DNA from: Bacillus luti
GTDB taxonomy: Bacteria > Bacillota > Bacilli > Bacillales > Bacillaceae_G
Assembly: GCF_001884105.1 (NCBI RefSeq)
Contig: NZ_MACI01000012.1
Coordinates: 1 to 64,000 of the forward strand
Direction of reading: 5' to 3'
Length of the DNA stretch: 64,000 nt
Below the pieces are notes generated by a model. It was not told the origin of the DNA. It ran no database searches and was given only the letters and a program-made list of their open reading frames with translations. Position 1 is the first letter of the stretch; every line of letters starts with the position of its first letter. Positions 42,515 through 51,974 of the stretch are shown one piece after another. The translations under genes were made by a program, and so were the position numbers.

Positions 42515-42700
42515 TTATTTTTTCTTTAAAGCTTTTATTGCTTCACCTAAATAAATAGTATTCCACATACTAATTGCATTAATTAAGAGGTTTAGTGCAC
42601 TACTTCTTGGAAGTTGATCTTGTAGCGCTCTTTCTCGTAATTCACTATGTTTTCCAAAGAGAATAGTGAAAGGCAAGGCGGTGAATACATTTACAAAATG
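42515..42700 (-). pseudogene. Tn3-family transposase, C-terminal fragment
   Basis: The end of this minus-strand frame reads GKHSELRERALQDQLPRSSA and then LNLLINAISMWNTIYLGEA. This is the conserved C-terminus of Tn3-family transposases such as Tn4430 TnpA. Only about 60 residues match. The upstream part of the open frame (to 42868) overlaps the divergent gene and is not transposase-like. No inverted repeats of the transposon were recognised. Confidence 0.75.
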
Positions 42701-42818
42701 ACAAAACTGTAAGAATACACGAATGTTTGTAAGAAAGTTCGATGTTTTCCTTTTTCTTTTTTTATTATAGTGAAAAAGAAGAACGAAACATTCTCTTATG
42801 TAGGAAAGGAAGATAATA

Positions 42819-43148
42819 ATGATTGATCTATTAAATAAATGGATGTTAGAAAGTACAGGCAATTTCAATATCGTTGTAGGACTTACAGCACTTCTATTTT
42901 TGGGTTCAGTAATTGCACTTATTATTATTTACAAAAAAATTGGTAAACCAGATGCAAGAACAAATCCTATTTATTTTAAAATTATTTCTTGTATGTTTAC
43001 TACTCAACTTCTAATGAATTGCATATTTATTTCTTTAGTTGGTAAAGATATCGAGAATTTCCGTCAAATCTTTATATTATTTGAAGCCTTTGTATTCTTC
43101 GTTGGAGCTATTTATTCGTTTAAATTATATAGACAAGAATTTAAATAA
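42819..43148 (+). CDS. membrane protein, 3 TM
   Basis: This 109-residue protein starts at an ATG after AGGAAAGGAAGATAATA. Hydrophobic segments lie at about residues 17-37, 54-72 and 83-100. The loop KKIGKPDARTNPIYFK resembles small DUF2178-like membrane proteins. A strong terminator follows (AAACAGTAGTG/CACTACTGTTT at 43168-43201). The family call is tentative. Confidence 0.6.
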   Translation: MIDLLNKWMLESTGNFNIVVGLTALLFLGSVIALIIIYKKIGKPDARTNPIYFKIISCMFTTQLLMNCIFISLVGKDIENFRQIFILFEAFVFFVGAIYSFKLYRQEFK

Positions 43149-43167
43149 TTTACTTGCAAGAAACAAT

Positions 43168-43203
43168 AAAAAACAGTAGTGATTTTATACACTACTGTTT
43201 TTA
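43168..43203 (+). terminator. rho-independent terminator
   Basis: AACAGTAGTG and CACTACTGTT form the stem, followed by TTTATT. Confidence 0.8.
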
Positions 43204-43263
43204 TTGTTCATTTTCAAATGTAAACTTTTTATTTTTAGTTAACTGTATATTCTATACATGCTC

Positions 43264-43370
43264 AGATAACATAACGCATCATTATCGGGATTCAACGTAT
43301 TTAGAAAACTATTAAAAGTCCTCCAGATTGTTTAACTGGAAGACTTTAGTGTTCACATAATTCTTGTTCT
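43264..43370. repeat. motif-terminator block, copy 2
   Basis: AGATAACATAACGCATCATT then CGGGATTCAACGTATTTAG, a hairpin region TCCTCCAG/CTGGAAGA and GTTCACATAATT parallel the block at 29864-29960. Confidence 0.55.
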
Positions 43371-43444
43371 CAAAAGTTCTACACTTTATGTTCAGGATGG
43401 AAATCTAATGGGTTAGTTCAAATTACGAGGGTCAGGTGTAGTGT

Positions 43445-43747
43445 TTAATATAGAGTTGGAGTCGGAGGAGAACAATGGAAGGAAACAATATCGTTTATAG
43501 CAACCGAATAATGATTCCATCTTCCGCCGAAAAACCTATAGCCATAAACTCTTTCGTGTCCAACAGTCGTCAAAAAAAACCAGAAATTGTCGCCGTTTCT
43601 AAGCGACAGATACGTGAACCGAAATAAACAATTTTGAAGACCCCAAGGACTCTGGGCATAGAGTGGCATTTGTCGTATATATACCATGATTCCAGGTTCA
43701 CTCCTTATTGAAATTAGACTTATAACTAATTTTATGCTCAGGGTCAA
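43445..43747 (-). CDS. aromatic-rich small protein, possibly truncated
   Basis: The convincing part of this frame is MVYIRQMPLYAQSPWGLQN through FRFTYLSLRNGDNFWFFLTT and YGYRFFGGRWNHYSV, about 80 residues very rich in Tyr, Phe, Trp and Gly. The first 20 codons (MTLSIKLVISLISIRS) are doubtful and no good ribosome site was found. It does not resemble an enzyme. The composition would fit a spore-coat type structural protein, but this is inference. It may be a partial gene. Confidence 0.4.
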   Translation of the reverse strand: MTLSIKLVISLISIRSEPGIMVYIRQMPLYAQSPWGLQNCLFRFTYLSLRNGDNFWFFLTTVGHERVYGYRFFGGRWNHYSVAINDIVSFHCSPPTPTLY

Positions 43748-43916
43748 AACTTAGATTGGATGTATGCCTAGTAGCCTACTTAAATTCAATTTTGAATGTA
43801 TATAGTATATATGTGAGGTTAACATAACGTCTCATTATCAGTGGTAACCAAATCCCGGAAATTCATTCATATCAATAGTTTTCTAGCTTTCCGTTCTCTT
43901 CTTTGTATGCAAGATT

Positions 43917-44033
43917 TCATGCATGCCTGTCACAACAGTATTTGGCAGCTCCAACGATGAATAATAAAATAAATAATACAACTACTAAAGAAAATCCTCC
44001 AGCAAAGCCGCCACAACTACTACCAAAGCTCAT
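43917..44033 (-). CDS. YjcZ-family spore peptide
   Basis: This 38-residue peptide MSFGSSCGGFAGGFSLVVVL ends GAAKYCCDRHA. A Gly/Cys-rich head is followed by one hydrophobic segment, as in the YjcZ family of small sporulation proteins of bacilli. AAAGGAGGAAC precedes the ATG. A second family member lies at 50868-50969. The usual members end shortly after the hydrophobic segment; this one has four extra residues. It is too short for ordinary ORF filters. Confidence 0.85.
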   Translation of the reverse strand: MSFGSSCGGFAGGFSLVVVLFILLFIVGAAKYCCDRHA

Positions 44034-44176
44034 AATAGTTCCTCCTTTAGGTAAGAGGTGGGCTTTTTATTTATTATTAATGATGATATTTAGCACTATA
44101 AATTTTAGTTAAGCATATATTGTATGATTGGAATAGGTTTCACTCACTTATTCCATTTTATTTTTATTTTATAGTT

Positions 44177-44215
44177 TTCCTTTTAAGGACACCAACGGGC
44201 ATTGGTGTTCTTTTT
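44177..44215 (+). terminator. rho-independent terminator
   Basis: GGACACCAA and TTGGTGTTC form the stem around CGGGCA, followed by TTTTT. Confidence 0.75.
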
Positions 44216-44255
44216 AAATAGGTTGGTTTTGAAAAAACAAGAAATTTTCTTTGCT

Positions 44256-44951
44256 TTATACTTGTACTTGTTGTACTTGTAAAACTTTTAAAGTAAGGTC
44301 TAGTACAATTTTTTCACGAAGAGTATCAAATGGCTCGTTTAATTCTGTTGGACAAGGGGAAAAGTCTAACTCGAAAAATTGAACGCTGACTAATTCGCAA
44401 TATGGTTGTTCGTTGTAAAAAACTGTATTTTCAAAGAAGTATTTGTCTAAGCGTGGTAAATCACCGTTTTTAGGATTAATAAAGTGAGATGTAGTGTCTG
44501 AAGAGGAAGCTACTAAAGCTAGTGATAGAAAATCAGCTTCTGTTAAATCTGCAAAACCAGAGAATGGAACATTTGCAATACGATCAAATAGTACTGAATT
44601 ACATGCACTACCTGCATATTCAATGTTTTTACGAATATATCCTTGTACAAATAACTTTGCTCTTGTAACTCGGCGATAATTTGTACCTGGTACTGGAGTA
44701 AATGCTACAGGAACTAACTTGCATTGTGTTAAAAATACATTTTTTAAAATACGTTTAATTTCCACTGCTGCAGGTGCTAATGAGATATCTGATTCTACAA
44801 CAATTTGAATTGTTCTTTCAGCTAATACAACTGGTATTTTTACAATTGGTGCTCCTGGAGTAAGGATTGGTGTTGCAGCTGCATCACTTAATGGTGTTTG
44901 AGTTTGTCCTTCTACCTGGCATGGTACATTAATTGGACATTGTTCGCTCAT
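44256..44951 (-). CDS. SPOCS-like spore-envelope protein
   Basis: This 231-residue protein starts at an ATG after AAAGGGGATTAAATA. It begins MSEQCPINVPCQVEGQTQTP. The segment RAKLFVQGYIRKNIEYAGSA matches the signature of SPOCS (DUF3794)-type domains (F-V-x-G-x-x-R-K-N-I-E-Y-A). These occur in spore-envelope assembly proteins such as SipL. The rest is strand-rich with several Cys and Pro. Nearby YjcZ and collagen-like genes support a spore-surface role. No signal peptide is present, as expected for proteins made in the mother cell. The exact partner is unknown. Confidence 0.65.
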   Translation of the reverse strand: MSEQCPINVPCQVEGQTQTPLSDAAATPILTPGAPIVKIPVVLAERTIQIVVESDISLAPAAVEIKRILKNVFLTQCKLVPVAFTPVPGTNYRRVTRAKLFVQGYIRKNIEYAGSACNSVLFDRIANVPFSGFADLTEADFLSLALVASSSDTTSHFINPKNGDLPRLDKYFFENTVFYNEQPYCELVSVQFFELDFSPCPTELNEPFDTLREKIVLDLTLKVLQVQQVQV

Positions 44952-45566
44952 ATTATTTAATCCCCTTTTTGAAATTACTTTAGATTTTTAAAACAGTTCA
45001 ATGTCAATATATTCGTTTTTTTCATTTATGTATGAGCATGTATACTAGTTTTTAAAATTTACTTATCGAAGTTTATTAATGAACTACAGACAATAATCTA
45101 TGATTATCAGTACCTTATTACTAGGAAATGCTTTTATGAGGTATATTCCTCTGTTAGATTTAATTATCTTTATATAAAAACAAAAGAAATTTCATGCTAA
45201 TAAGATTTATAGAAAGAGCAATATGAGTTTTTTATTTTTGAGTCTTTCGATTTCTTTTATGATGAAATCGAATCATATTACATCTTTGTTGTTTTGTAGC
45301 GTTTTCAAGTACAATGAAAATACGACCTTGTTGACGTCTATCTTGCTGATCAAAAGCCTGTTAAATAGATTTACTAAATATGCAATTTCTTACCGATTTT
45401 AAAAAGAAAATATTGATGTATTGCCGTAAAAAAAGACACCCTAAGGTGCCTTCCTCCGACTTGAACCATCTTAATTTTAATAATATGTATTGGACTCCCA
45501 TCCAAACATTATTTTACCATGTTAAGTAATATTGGTCATTGAGAAAAAAGAAAAAGCCCTATATAA
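44952..45566. other. gene-free stretch with a duplicated block and repeat copy 3
   Basis: The only structures seen are a block at 45245-45426 that is about 180 bp long and recurs at 49865-50012, and the dispersed repeat copy 3 at 45427-45535. Read on the minus strand, both copies encode similar peptides (RQQGR followed by IVLENA), so they may be remnants of one gene. Confidence 0.5.
45427..45535. repeat. dispersed hairpin repeat, copy 3
   Basis: AAAAAGACACCCTAAGGTGC through TATTGGACTCCCATCC to TTTTACCATGTTAA is almost identical to copies 1 and 2. Confidence 0.75.
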
Positions 45567-45777
45567 GGGTATCACCACATGACCAGCCAGCACTCACATC
45601 CAAAAACAGGAGGGAATGATAAAATGTAGTTTAAGGAGGGGGGAAGAATGAAAAATGTGCATAGATGGTTAAATTATTTTGGTTTTATATGTGTGTGCAT
45701 GTCTAGCTTCGGCTTTTTTTTACCAAAATACTTGGGGGTATTTCAAGATCTCAAGTTGATGGGCATGTGACGGTGCC
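45567..45777. mobile_element. element with IS231-like ends (C)
   Basis: The left end GGGTATCACCACATGACCAG (45567) and the right end CAAGTTGATGGGCATGTGAC then GGTGCC (to 45777) are inverted relatives of the other elements. The 211-bp interior holds a small ORF. A further left-end-like sequence CTCATACTCACCAAGCTAG follows at 45777-45795. Confidence 0.5.
45648..45770 (+). CDS. 40-residue membrane peptide ending in the element's terminal repeat
   Basis: A very strong ribosome site AAGGAGGGGGGAAG precedes the ATG. The product MKNVHRWLNYFGFICVCMSS continues FGFFLPKYLG and reads into the terminal repeat of element C, ending LKLMGM. It has one or two short hydrophobic segments. Either a gene was truncated by the element or the element carries its own small ORF. 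There is no family match. Confidence 0.4.
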   Translation: MKNVHRWLNYFGFICVCMSSFGFFLPKYLGVFQDLKLMGM

Positions 45778-45816
45778 TCATACTCACCAAGCTAGTTAGT
45801 GTATGTTAAGTAGACC

Positions 45817-46140
45817 TTATTGATTTGTATATCTCATCCATCCACCTTCAGATTGTTTCGCTTTATACTTCCCATAAGAAAGAAGCTTCATTGCCGAGCG
45901 ATTGGCCGCATGAAAAACCAAGTTCAGCTTCCATTCTTCCTCCATTTCACTGGGATAGGTGGTGGATTCATAAACATAATAACCCGCCATGATACAGGGG
46001 ATTACTTGCTCCGGTTCAAATCCATAAGCTGTTGCATCATCCACAACCAAATCAATGATGCATCGGTTTCCATCTTTAACTTTTTTCTGGAGTAATTTTT
46101 TTACCGATTCTGGTACTAATTCTAATATTTTATCCTTCAT
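45817..46140 (-). CDS. unknown 107-residue protein
   Basis: It starts at the ATG after GAGGTGACTGAC; eight upstream codons are open but less well placed. It begins MKDKILELVPESVKKLLQKK, has a central CIIDLVVDDATAYGFEPEQV, and ends KQSEGGWMRYTNQ. It is acidic and mixed alpha/beta with no cysteine motif or signal. It is flanked on the left by element C. No family is recognised. Confidence 0.55.
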   Translation of the reverse strand: MKDKILELVPESVKKLLQKKVKDGNRCIIDLVVDDATAYGFEPEQVIPCIMAGYYVYESTTYPSEMEEEWKLNLVFHAANRSAMKLLSYGKYKAKQSEGGWMRYTNQ

Positions 46141-46335
46141 GTCAGTCACCTCATCTTTTATCATGTCCAGATAGCCTGGGGATATGTGTCAAACAGAATG
46201 AAATTGCAACCGTAGTTGCACAGGTTTAACAAGATCTTAAGGACTATATCACCCTAAAAGGGAAAATGGCTTTAAATTCAAGAAATCTGGTGAGACAGGG
46301 AGAAACGTATTCGTTCATTTTGCATTCGATTGGAA

Positions 46336-46495
46336 CGAAACAATTTAAATGTAGGAACACGTGTCGTGTCTAAAGTGGATAACCTATGTTTCTATGATTC
46401 TCCATATTGGCAGGATAATAATGTTGTAGGCATCTGTAGATGCAAGATTAGGATTTACTATAGACGCAAAAGTAACTGTCAATGGATCCACAATA
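46336..46495 (+). pseudogene. endolysin-type amidase, C-terminal relic
   Basis: The frame reads VGTRVVSKVDNLCFYDSPYW and then QDNNVVG. After a shift of frame near 46430 it continues TVDARLGFTIDAKVTVNGS. This is the SH3-like cell-wall binding end of B. cereus-group N-acetylmuramoyl-L-alanine amidases. Upstream catalytic parts are missing. It is fused by accident to the following transposase relic. Confidence 0.65.
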
Positions 46496-46629
46496 TAAAA
46501 TACACAACAGCAAAGGCAAAACTAAAAGGCATGAGTCCGGTACAATATCGGACCCATGCCCAAGAAGCTGCTTCACTCGGAGGAAAGACCTCGATAACGA
46601 TGTGGGAAACTAAGACATCAATGTTGTAG
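46496..46629 (+). pseudogene. IS3-family transposase, C-terminal relic
   Basis: TTAKAKLKGMSPVQYRTHAQ is the conserved end of IS3-family OrfB (K-x-K-L-K-G-M-S-P-V-x-Y-R). Nothing else of the element remains. Confidence 0.65.
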
Positions 46630-46756
46630 TCATTATTTTTAAGAAAAAACAAGTCTAGAATTCCCTTTTTTATAGGAAGCTCGAGCATTCAACCCACTGA
46701 TAAAAGGAAACCCAAAGGGCATACTAAGATTATATTAAAAATGGGAGGATATAAAT

Positions 46757-48427
46757 TTGAGTACAATAGAAAATACAGTATCTATCTTCGCTTTAGGCGG
46801 CTTGAATGAAATCGGGAAAAATATGTATGCAATCGAATATTCAAACGATATCGTGATTATCGACTGTGGCAATAAGTTTCCAGATGAAAGTTTATTAGGA
46901 ATTGATTTGATTATCCCTGATATAGCTTACTTAGTAGAAAATAAAGATAAAGTCAGGGCTTTAATTGTGACACATGGACATGAAGATCATATCGGGGGGA
47001 TCCCGTTCTTCTTAAAAAAGTTGAATGTACCCGTTTATGCCACACGCTTCACACTAGGATTAATTGAAATCAAATTAAAAGAACATAAACTTCTAGGAGA
47101 AAGTGAACTTATTGAAATCAACTCAAACTCAAACTTGACAATCGGAGGAATAAGTGTAAGTTTTTTCAAAGTGACCCATAGTATTCCTGATTGCTTGGGG
47201 ATAGTCTTTCACACACCAGAGGGTAATATTGTACATACGGGGGATTTCAAGTTCGATTTAACCCCTGCGAATAATGAGAATTCGGATATTCATAAAATGG
47301 CTGAAATCGGCAAAAACGGGGTCTTGCTTCTATTGTCTGAGAGTACCAATGCAGAGCGTCCTGGTTTGACCCCATCGGAACAAATGGTAGGTGAACATGT
47401 AGAAGCAGTTTTCATGAAAGCTGAACGAAAAGTTATTGTTTCTACCTTTGCTTCAAATATTAGTCGCGTTCAGCAAGTCGTGAATGCAGCGCAAAAAACA
47501 AATCGAAAACTTGCGTTGCTTGGACGAAGTATGGTTAATGTCGTAGAGGTTGCTATGGAACGTGGTTATTTAACAGTTCCAGATGGAATGTTAATTGCCC
47601 CACATGAAATCAATGAAATGGCTCCTGAAAGGGTGGCCATTTTATGCACGGGAAGTCAAGGAGAACCATTGGCTGCTCTTGCTCGCCTGTCCACTGGAAA
47701 CTTTCGCGGTGTCGACATTTTACCTGAAGATACGGTTATCTTTGCAGCAGGTCCAATACCCGGAAATGAACGAAATATCACGAGTATCGTAGACAACTTA
47801 TTTGCACTTGGAGCCAAAGTGATTTATGGATCAGGAAGTACATCCGGAATGCATGTTTCTGGCCATGGTTATCAAGAAGATTTAAAACTAATGCTTACAT
47901 TAATGAAACCAAAATATTTTATTCCCATTCACGGTGAATTTAGAATGCTACACCATCACCGTTTGTTAGCTGAATCTGTTGGAGTGGAGCAAGGAAACAC
48001 GTTTATCATCAATAATGGGGATGTCGTCGATATTGAACATACCATTGCCCGTCAGACCCGGAAAATACCGGTGGGGAATACATACATAGACGGGGGAGAT
48101 GTCGATAATATTGGGGAAATTGTGTTACGAGACCGCAAACAACTTTCAGAGGATGGGATGCTCATGATTATTTTAACTATGAGCAAAACGGAAGGAACGT
48201 TGATTTCTGACCCCGATACCATTTCTCGTGGATTTGTGGATAGAGATTTCTCAGAACTCCGAAGAGACGTTAATGGACTTACTATAAAAACTGTTAACGA
48301 GCTACAAGAAGCAAATAGAAACTCATGGAATGTAATGAAAAAACAAATAAAAAAATCAATACGACAATATGTATATACACATACTAAGAAAAAGCCAATG
48401 ATTGTTCCTATACTTATTGAAATTTAA
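46757..48427 (+). CDS. ribonuclease J paralogue
   Basis: This 556-residue protein starts at a TTG after GGGAGGATATAAA. The metallo-beta-lactamase site is intact: THGHEDHIGGIPF near residue 73, VTHSIPDCLG near 140, HTGDFKFDLTP near 160, and HVSGHGYQEDL with PIHGEFRMLHHH near 370-395 (beta-CASP). The C-terminal RNase J domain is present. Chromosomal rnjA/rnjB genes mature and degrade RNA in all bacilli, so this is an extra accessory copy. It could alter plasmid or phage RNA turnover. A terminator follows at 48553-48592. Confidence 0.9.
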   Translation: MSTIENTVSIFALGGLNEIGKNMYAIEYSNDIVIIDCGNKFPDESLLGIDLIIPDIAYLVENKDKVRALIVTHGHEDHIGGIPFFLKKLNVPVYATRFTLGLIEIKLKEHKLLGESELIEINSNSNLTIGGISVSFFKVTHSIPDCLGIVFHTPEGNIVHTGDFKFDLTPANNENSDIHKMAEIGKNGVLLLLSESTNAERPGLTPSEQMVGEHVEAVFMKAERKVIVSTFASNISRVQQVVNAAQKTNRKLALLGRSMVNVVEVAMERGYLTVPDGMLIAPHEINEMAPERVAILCTGSQGEPLAALARLSTGNFRGVDILPEDTVIFAAGPIPGNERNITSIVDNLFALGAKVIYGSGSTSGMHVSGHGYQEDLKLMLTLMKPKYFIPIHGEFRMLHHHRLLAESVGVEQGNTFIINNGDVVDIEHTIARQTRKIPVGNTYIDGGDVDNIGEIVLRDRKQLSEDGMLMIILTMSKTEGTLISDPDTISRGFVDRDFSELRRDVNGLTIKTVNELQEANRNSWNVMKKQIKKSIRQYVYTHTKKKPMIVPILIEI

Positions 48428-48552
48428 TAGGGGGAAGTTTAAAAAAAATGAATTAATTGATCTTCAACAATTGGGCGCTTTAATGGAGGAATAATCACAA
48501 AAATTATCAAACTTTTTTATAAAAGGATGATTTAATTGAATATAGAAAAAGC

Positions 48553-48592
48553 GTGTTTTGAACAATCTTTTTTCGAACCGCGCTTTTTTTAT
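48553..48592 (+). terminator. terminator of the RNase J gene
   Basis: AAAAGCGTGTT and AACCGCGCTTTT form a stem with small mismatches followed by a T run. Confidence 0.65.
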
Positions 48593-48696
48593 TTGCTCTT
48601 TTATCAAGGTTTATTAAGTTAATTTAATCAAACTTTATTTCAAGGATACACTTAGTTCTAAGTTTAAATTAAAAAGAAAAGAGGAGTAATGCTTTA

Positions 48697-48741
48697 CCGT
48701 AAAAAAAGACACCCAAAGGTGCCTTCCTCCGACCTGATAAC
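48697..48741. repeat. dispersed hairpin repeat, copy 4 (short)
   Basis: CCGTAAAAAAAGACACCCAA then AGGTGCCTTCCTCCGACCTG; only the left 45 bp are conserved. The remaining gap 48428-48894 is AT-rich and includes the promoter of the collagen-like gene. Confidence 0.65.
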
Positions 48742-48845
48742 TAAATTGTATATTTTGGAATGTTGTGTTAAACCCGCATGGATATAATGTGTATTGCAAC
48801 CAATTATTTAATAATCATGGATAAACATACAAGAACAAAGGCTCA

Positions 48846-49674
<829 letters not shown>

Positions 49675-49795
49675 TTCATTTCTATCAAGAGATCAGGAAG
49701 TCTTTGTAGAATTTGCTTCAAACCAAAATGGAAAGCTTGCTTAATGGTCATTTTTATATATTGTTGGAACGATATTGTGTTAATAGATTAAGTAA

Positions 49796-49834
49796 AAAAA
49801 GAAGAGATCCAATCGGCGCTCTTCTTATTTTTGG
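49796..49834 (+). terminator. terminator of the collagen-like gene
   Basis: AAGAAGAG and CTCTTCTT form the stem around ATCCAATCGGCG, followed by ATTTTT. Confidence 0.7.
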
Positions 49835-49864
49835 TGAAATTTCACTTCTTTGTTTTGGAAATGC

Positions 49865-50040
49865 TTTCTTTTATGATGAAATCAAATCATAGTATATCTA
49901 GCGTTTTCAAGTACAATGGAACTACGACCTTGTTGACGTCCATCGTACTTCTCAAAAGCTCATTAGATATCGTTACATACCAATTGTAAAAAGAAAATAT
50001 TGATGTATTTTCTTAAAAAAGACACCCAAAGGTGCCTTCA
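49865..50040. repeat. duplicated block copy 2 with short hairpin repeat 5
   Basis: TTTTATGATGAAATCAAATC, AGCGTTTTCAAGTACAATG, GACCTTGTTGACGTCCAT and AAAAGAAAATATTGATGTAT recur in the same order as at 45245-45426. They are followed by AAAAGACACCCAAAGGTGCC. This is the main content of the gap 49675-50067. Confidence 0.65.
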
Positions 50041-50067
50041 TTGATTTGTTAATCTAGTTTGATTGTA

Positions 50068-50154
50068 TTACTTATTAGAATTGTATATGTATGTTAATGC
50101 GACTATAATAGCAGAAATAATGAATACTGTAGCTTTGAAATAAAGTTTGATCAT
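50068..50154 (-). CDS. 28-residue membrane peptide
   Basis: MIKLYFKATVFIISAIIVAL continues TYIYNSNK. It is a single transmembrane segment with a GCGGAAAG site 7 bases upstream. It is too short to be certain, and no known family fits. Confidence 0.3.
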   Translation of the reverse strand: MIKLYFKATVFIISAIIVALTYIYNSNK

Positions 50155-50311
50155 TTTGTGATCTTTCCGCCATTAAAGCGTCCGATTGCGGAAGATCAAG
50201 AAAATGATTATGATTGCTGCTTATAGCTTGTTGAACTAACGCACCCGTTACTTTAAGTGAATTGATTCACAATTTTACTGGGAATTTACCTAAAAAAGTT
50301 GAATTAACTTA

Positions 50312-50343
50312 AGAAAAAAGGACTCCCTTTTTGGGAATCCAAT
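50312..50343 (-). terminator. terminator of the glycine-zipper gene
   Basis: GGATTCCC and GGGAGTCC pair around AAAAA and end in a T run on the minus strand. Confidence 0.7.
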
Positions 50344-50369
50344 GCATTCAGTGTCACTTTGGTTAAAGT

Positions 50370-50579
50370 CTAATCTTCTCGTTTCGCAACACTGTCATTA
50401 GCCTCATCGGCACCTTCGCCGACTGTGTTACCTATCGCTCCTCCTGCAACAGCTCCTGCAACGGTACCAAGTGGACCAAGAACAGAACCCAAAGCAGCTC
50501 CAGCGACAGCACCGACACCAGTTCCTACCGCTTCGCCAGCATCATTATCGACACGGTTACGTTCGTTTTTATCAGCCAT
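50370..50579 (-). CDS. small glycine-zipper protein
   Basis: This 69-residue protein starts at an ATG after AAGGAGTGAGATGA. A charged head MADKNERNRVDNDAGEA precedes a Gly/Ala-rich core (VGTGVGAVAGAALGSVLGPL, then GTVAGAVAGGAIG). The tail is acidic. The GxxxG periodicity is that of glycine-zipper membrane-associated proteins; similar small proteins appear in spore or stress proteomes of bacilli. It lies between spore-surface genes, but its role is unproven. Confidence 0.7.
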   Translation of the reverse strand: MADKNERNRVDNDAGEAVGTGVGAVAGAALGSVLGPLGTVAGAVAGGAIGNTVGEGADEANDSVAKRED

Positions 50580-50827
50580 TCATCTCACTCCTTATTTAGA
50601 ATAGGAAAGTGCTTTCCAGCACAATACCTTACATATTTTTCCCTATAAGGACAGATGTATGCGAAGTTTAAATCTGTCCTTAAAACTTTGCAATCCCCAA
50701 AATTGCCTCTCCCTACTTGATTCACACAAGCTTTTTCTTACAGCACAAATATATCTGGGTCCCCACCCGATTCTATTTTAATACATCTATTTATAAAGTT
50801 TAATTAATTTAATGTAAATTTTATAAA

Positions 50828-50860
50828 GAAAAGACACTCATATAAGAGTGTCTTTTCCGA
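50828..50860 (-). terminator. terminator of the YjcZ gene
   Basis: AAAAGACACTC and GAGTGTCTTTT form an 11-bp stem 8 bases past the stop on the minus strand. Confidence 0.8.
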
Positions 50861-50867
50861 TAGTTTT

Positions 50868-50969
50868 TTAGCAGAAGCAAGCAGCTCCAACTATGATTAA
50901 TAATATAAAGAGGACAACGACTAAAGCAAATCCTCCAGCAAAGCCACCACAGCTACCACCAAAGCCCAT
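50868..50969 (-). CDS. YjcZ-family spore peptide
   Basis: This 33-residue peptide MGFGGSCGGFAGGFALVVVL continues FILLIIVGAACFC. It has the Gly/Cys head, one hydrophobic segment and a Cys end typical of YjcZ sporulation peptides. GGAGGC lies before the ATG. It is closely related to the peptide at 43917-44033. It would be made during sporulation; the exact location is unknown. Confidence 0.9.
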   Translation of the reverse strand: MGFGGSCGGFAGGFALVVVLFILLIIVGAACFC

Positions 50970-51072
50970 AATAATGCCTCCTTTAGATAAGAGGAGAAAA
51001 CAAAGAGTTATTTGTGTGTTTTAATGGATTCAATTTACTTTATGTTTTTACGCATTAATTGAGCAGGTCCTC

Positions 51073-51123
51073 CTGAAAATAAAGAAAAGACACCCTAAGG
51101 TGCCATCCTCCGACTTGATAACC
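51073..51123. repeat. dispersed hairpin repeat, copy 6 (short)
   Basis: TAAAGAAAAGACACCCTAAG then GTGCCATCCTCCGACTTGAT; the distal 50 bp seen in copies 1-3 are missing. Confidence 0.65.
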
Positions 51124-51206
51124 ACGTTGATTTACATAATTATCGTTCCCGGAAGTAAAGTTCTAAAAGTAATTTATCCATAGTGATATTAAAATTACTA
51201 CTAACA

Positions 51207-51306
51207 GGGGTAGCACCACATCACCATCAAGCTAAGATTTTAAAGTACTCCCAAAATAAAATTGTTATCTCTCTACAGTTATTTATGTGAATTTAGCTCG
51301 TTTTTT
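51207..51306. mobile_element. IS231-like left end (D)
   Basis: GGGGTAGCACCACATCACCA then TCAAGCTAAGATTTTAAAG is related to the left end of element B over about 100 bp. No right end follows directly. The next right end in the correct orientation is at 53742, which would bracket the HxlR/aldo-keto reductase/SRPBCC genes. Confidence 0.5.
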
Positions 51307-51357
51307 CTTTTTTACTATTCTCCTTTTGCATTGAGCATAGACGTGTTCCCATGCTTT

Positions 51358-51680
51358 TCAAGATGACATTCTCCCCCAAGTACATAAAGAGTCTAGTATA
51401 GCATTTAGAGAACAGCCATACTCAGTTAAAGAATATTCTACTTTAGGAGGTACTTGGTCATATACTTTTCTTTGAATTACACCATCTTCTTCTAGCTCAC
51501 GTAACTGTTGCGTGAGCATTTTTTGTGTAATACCAGGCATTAAACGTTTTAATTCACTCGTTCTTTTTTTTGTCTTTTTTTAAATGACAAAGTATAACAA
51601 CTTTCTGTGTGCCACTGATAATTTCTACAGTTATCTCCACAAGAATAGTGGATTTTGTTAAATAAAATCATTTTTAATAA
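51358..51680 (-). pseudogene. HxlR-family regulator, frameshifted
   Basis: The last 60 codons, MPGITQKMLTQQLRELEEDG to SLCTWGRMSS, are the C-terminal half of an HxlR winged-helix regulator. The N-terminal half (VEIIS, KVVILCHLKK) is present in another frame just upstream. The two are separated by A-rich runs near 51560-51590 where the frame is lost. No start ATG fits the upstream part well. It lies divergent from the aldo/keto reductase operon, which such regulators commonly repress, so that operon may now be deregulated. Confidence 0.65.
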
Positions 51681-51974
51681 TTTTATTTTGGAGCTACAGA
51701 CGTTGAAACATAAAATTGTTACTTATTAGTATCTATAACACTTTAAAGTGCGTACTTTTTATTGTGTTGCTGATAAGACATAATTACATACGTGAGAGGG
51801 AAATGAGTAGTGCGAAATTAAAAAGCATCTATATTATTTTTAATAATTGTCGTGCTTTGAAGTGTATATTTTTTGACAGTTCGAATCCCTTATAGTGCAT
51901 TTGATCGGTCATCCCTTTTCACATTATTTACATCCATTCATCATTTTTAAATAGATTTTAGGAGGAGATTTTAA

